Positions 40,655 to 42,647 of a stretch of 42,647 nt of DNA are shown in pieces. This DNA is from JAVBNO01 sp031551485 (GTDB lineage: Bacteria; Bacillota; Clostridia; Oscillospirales; Ruminococcaceae), in contig JAVBNO010000026.1 in assembly GCA_031551485.1 (NCBI GenBank), positions 1-42,647 of the forward strand, given 5' to 3'. The position numbers and the translations under genes were made by a program. Position 1 is the stretch's first letter, and the number at the start of each line of letters is the position of its first letter. The notes below the pieces were generated by a model. The model was not told the DNA's origin. It worked only from the letters and a program-made list of their open reading frames with translations, and searched no databases.

Positions 40655-42106
40655 TTAAAAGCCCTGTTTTTTCAGCTCCGCCACAATCTTTACATAGGCC
40701 TCCACCACGTCAAAGCCCCGATAATCCCGCCGCCGCAGGTCGATCATATCGCCGTGGGAAATGCCGTGAAAGGTGCCGCTTTTGAAGGTGCCTTTAAATT
40801 GGCCCCAGTTGGCGGCGCTGGGCGCGACAAGGCCGTCGTTGGGGCCTTCCGCCGCCTTTACAATGCAAAAAGGAACCGACAAAATAAAATCGCTGAAAGG
40901 ATTTTGCATCACCGACATATAGCTTTGATAATAAACACGGGAATCATCCAAAGCGCGGGCGTTAAAATGCTCGCACCAAGTGGTGGTGAACTGGCCGCTG
41001 GCGGTCAAAAAATTGGGCCGCTTGTCCCCAAGCCATCGAAAATAGCCGTCCATCACGGCGGCAATGCGCCGGTAAATGCTTCTGGGCATTCCGTATACCA
41101 CATCAATGACCCGGCTGCCTCGGTGGGGGGAGTTGATGGTGGTCAGGGAAGCGACGCACCCTCCCATGTCCAATTGGCTGATCATATAGCGGGAGTCGAG
41201 GCCCCCTTTGGAATGGGCAATGATGTTGACCTTTTCGCTGCCGGTTTCCGACATCAACCACAGCACGGCTTCTTTTAAGTCCTGGGCGTTGTCTTCCACT
41301 GTGCCCCAGGCCTCCTGGTTGCCGTAGGCAATCACGGCACCGTTGCGGGTCAGCTCCCTGGGAATACGGCCCCAATAGTTTACATATTTCAAATCCCTGA
41401 ATCCTACGCCGTGCACCATCATAATAGGGTATCGCGTTTGGCAAACCGCCGAATGGGCGCGGGTTTCCCTGTTGGAGGCCTGGTCGCAGGCGTGAAGGTA
41501 TTCCTCCCGGGCGGCGCGGCAGGCCCATAACATCCCCGCCAGGTTCACCAAGGGCACCCAAAGGGTCAATAGGATGAGCAAGCGAGGCACAATCATCAGC
41601 CGCCAGGATAAGCACAGCATGCGCAGTAGCCCCCATGCGGCCAGGGCGATGACGACGGCGGTTGCCACCGCCACATCCGTCCAAAAGATGTCGGGGCTTT
41701 GGCTTTGGGCCAAAAGCCACCGGTGGCCCACCGCATAGACAAGCCCCAGCGCCGCCATGCCGTACAGTCCCCACAGGAGGGCATAGCGGCTGTGCATCAG
41801 CGCCCGTGGGCGAAAACCCGCGTTCTTTTGCAGCCGGCCGGCCAAAGGGCAGAAAAACAGCTTGCCCAGCCCGTACAGCGCCAGCAAAACGGGTGGCCAC
41901 ACAAAAAACCACCCCTGCCCGGCAGGAGCACCCATTTGGGCCGGCAGGCGTGCAAGCCAATGATACAAGAGGACCAGATGAGGCAGAACCACCAGCGCCG
42001 GCGCCAGCACCCAGGGCCCGGCCAGATTGATTTTCCCCGCCAAATCCAAAATGATGATGCAGACGCCACCGACACAGATGATGGCGCCCCAACCCCAAAA
42101 CGGCAC
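40655..42106 (-). CDS. Membrane-anchored alpha/beta hydrolase (lipase/esterase-like)
   Basis: 483 residues. The N-terminal half holds five or six membrane helices. The C-terminal half is a lipase-type alpha/beta hydrolase: oxyanion region MMVHGVGF, nucleophile elbow AHSKGGLDSRY with the Ser, Asp in PNDGLV and His in FHGISHGD. The AHSxGGLDxRY elbow is like that of family I lipases, so a lipid ester substrate is likely. Start GTG 42106 is chosen for its AAGGGGGAAGGT site and the promoter at 42158-42186; the longer frame from ATG 42226 would begin upstream of that promoter. The fusion of a multi-helix membrane module to this hydrolase is unusual. Confidence 0.88.
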   Translation of the reverse strand: MPFWGWGAIICVGGVCIIILDLAGKINLAGPWVLAPALVVLPHLVLLYHWLARLPAQMGAPAGQGWFFVWPPVLLALYGLGKLFFCPLAGRLQKNAGFRPRALMHSRYALLWGLYGMAALGLVYAVGHRWLLAQSQSPDIFWTDVAVATAVVIALAAWGLLRMLCLSWRLMIVPRLLILLTLWVPLVNLAGMLWACRAAREEYLHACDQASNRETRAHSAVCQTRYPIMMVHGVGFRDLKYVNYWGRIPRELTRNGAVIAYGNQEAWGTVEDNAQDLKEAVLWLMSETGSEKVNIIAHSKGGLDSRYMISQLDMGGCVASLTTINSPHRGSRVIDVVYGMPRSIYRRIAAVMDGYFRWLGDKRPNFLTASGQFTTTWCEHFNARALDDSRVYYQSYMSVMQNPFSDFILSVPFCIVKAAEGPNDGLVAPSAANWGQFKGTFKSGTFHGISHGDMIDLRRRDYRGFDVVEAYVKIVAELKKQGF

Positions 42107-42157
42107 TGACCTTCCCCCTTCTCTTGCAAAATTTGTCAAACATTTGCAGCTGGCTCT

Positions 42158-42186
42158 ATTGTAACTGGCGCAGGGGGCAGATACAA
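42158..42186 (-). promoter_or_regulatory. Sigma-A promoter of the membrane lipase gene
   Basis: On the minus strand TTGTAT (42186-42181), 17-bp spacer, TACAAT (42163-42158), about 50 bp before GTG 42106. Confidence 0.65.
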
Positions 42187-42418
42187 TAGGCCGAGGATTT
42201 TTTAATCTACTTTTCATTTTGGACATGTTGGCTACCCCAACTTAGCAAAGGTAAACTGGCCGAATCAAATGTGCCATGAATGTTGACCTTTCCGCCTTTT
42301 TTCTTTTGTCCAGGCTGCGGTTCTCCGCAATTTAGAGGGGATTTCACTTTTTGATCAAATCTTGACTTTTGAAAAGCTGAACACGTCACGCAGTTTAGAG
42401 GGGGCGAGTTGAGATTGG

Positions 42419-42447
42419 TTGTAAAAATTATGTGTTTATGCTACCAT
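42419..42447 (+). promoter_or_regulatory. Promoter inside the second element copy
   Basis: TTGTAA (42419-42424), 17-bp spacer, TACCAT (42442-42447); same place as in copy 1 at 1431-1459. Confidence 0.5.
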
Positions 42448-42564
42448 AATGAGGCCGAGCCTTCACACTATAATTTGTCAGACAGGTTCATTTTCGGCGG
42501 ATATGGTGAACTTAGAGTATCGTATTAGGAGGATATGAATGGTTAAGAATCGAGGTAAAAAATC

Positions 42565-42647
42565 ATGTGGGTCTTTGTGCTGGTCACAGCAATTATTTTT
42601 TTGATTGTAGTATATTTTCGCGTTCCGTTTTCCCCGGTGAAATCTGA
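42565..42647 (+). CDS. Partial membrane protein gene, passenger of the second element copy
   Basis: The frame starts at ATG 42565 with CGAGGT eight bases upstream and runs off the window after 27 codons. It begins MWVFVLVTAIIFLIVVYF, a membrane segment or signal anchor. It does not resemble the passenger of copy 1. A second start, ATG 42539 after AGGAGG, gives only 21 codons in another frame and may be a leader peptide. Confidence 0.5.
   Translation, partial: MWVFVLVTAIIFLIVVYFRVPFSPVKS

Larger units (their letters stand above)
42319..42647 (+). mobile_element. Left end of a second copy of the passenger-carrying element
   Basis: 42319-42340 matches the terminal repeat of the element at 1329, and the next 200 bp stay closely similar, including the inner GTTTAGAGGGGG motif and the promoter. 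The right end and target duplication lie beyond the window. The passenger gene differs from that of copy 1. Both copies point the same way. Confidence 0.85.

Overview
The window reads as a chromosomal segment of an endospore-forming, anaerobic-type Firmicute, most likely class Clostridia and plausibly an Oscillospiraceae/Ruminococcaceae-like lineage. The grounds are many sporulation genes (spoIIP, gpr, spoVAC-AD-AE, spoIVA, a sipL homologue, a 28-codon spoVM), a type III glutamine synthetase, ammonia-dependent asparagine synthetase AsnA, AGGAGG-type ribosome binding sites and frequent TTG/GTG starts. Genus cannot be read from the sequence.

Layout. 1-2237 is accessory: a tandem array of about 135-bp structured repeats, an orphan membrane protein, and a 695-bp transposon-like element with 23-bp inverted ends, an 8-bp target duplication and a small membrane-protein gene. 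2238-18464 is mostly core: acetyltransferase, spoIIP, lepA-hemW with a ChrB-like gene, asnA-glnN, a peptide-binding lipoprotein, gpr, rpsT, spoVAC-AD-AE, then xpt with a purine-nucleoside-type binding lipoprotein. 18632-24410 holds purA, an unusual membrane protein with a histone-H1-like basic tail, and an ECF sigma/anti-sigma pair followed by a vWA lipoprotein. 24411-25720 is an AT-rich island with a radical SAM/SPASM protein. 25761-31373 is a sugar operon: PRD regulator carrying IIB and IIA domains, ascorbate-type PTS IIB and IIC, and a split transketolase. 31629-35137 is a spore-envelope cluster: a small membrane protein, spoVM, the sipL homologue and spoIVA. The right part holds an ECF-transporter S component with pyridoxal kinase, two copies of a structured 220-bp repeat, KtrB/TrkH with a Nudix protein, tRNA-Arg(CCU) and a membrane-anchored lipase-like protein. 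At the right edge begins a second copy of the transposon-like element with a different passenger gene.

The genes form coherent modules. spoIIP, gpr, the spoVA genes and the spoVM-sipL-spoIVA group cover engulfment, SASP degradation, dipicolinate transport and coat basement assembly. asnA-glnN handle ammonium assimilation, xpt/BMP/purA purine salvage, and the PTS-transketolase operon feeds an imported sugar or sugar acid into the pentose phosphate pathway. The least explained items are the two-copy passenger-carrying element, the left-edge tandem array, the duplicated hairpin repeat at 37490-37968 whose internal palindrome differs by covariation and loop inversion, and the spoVM gene with its unknown membrane-protein neighbour next to spoIVA.
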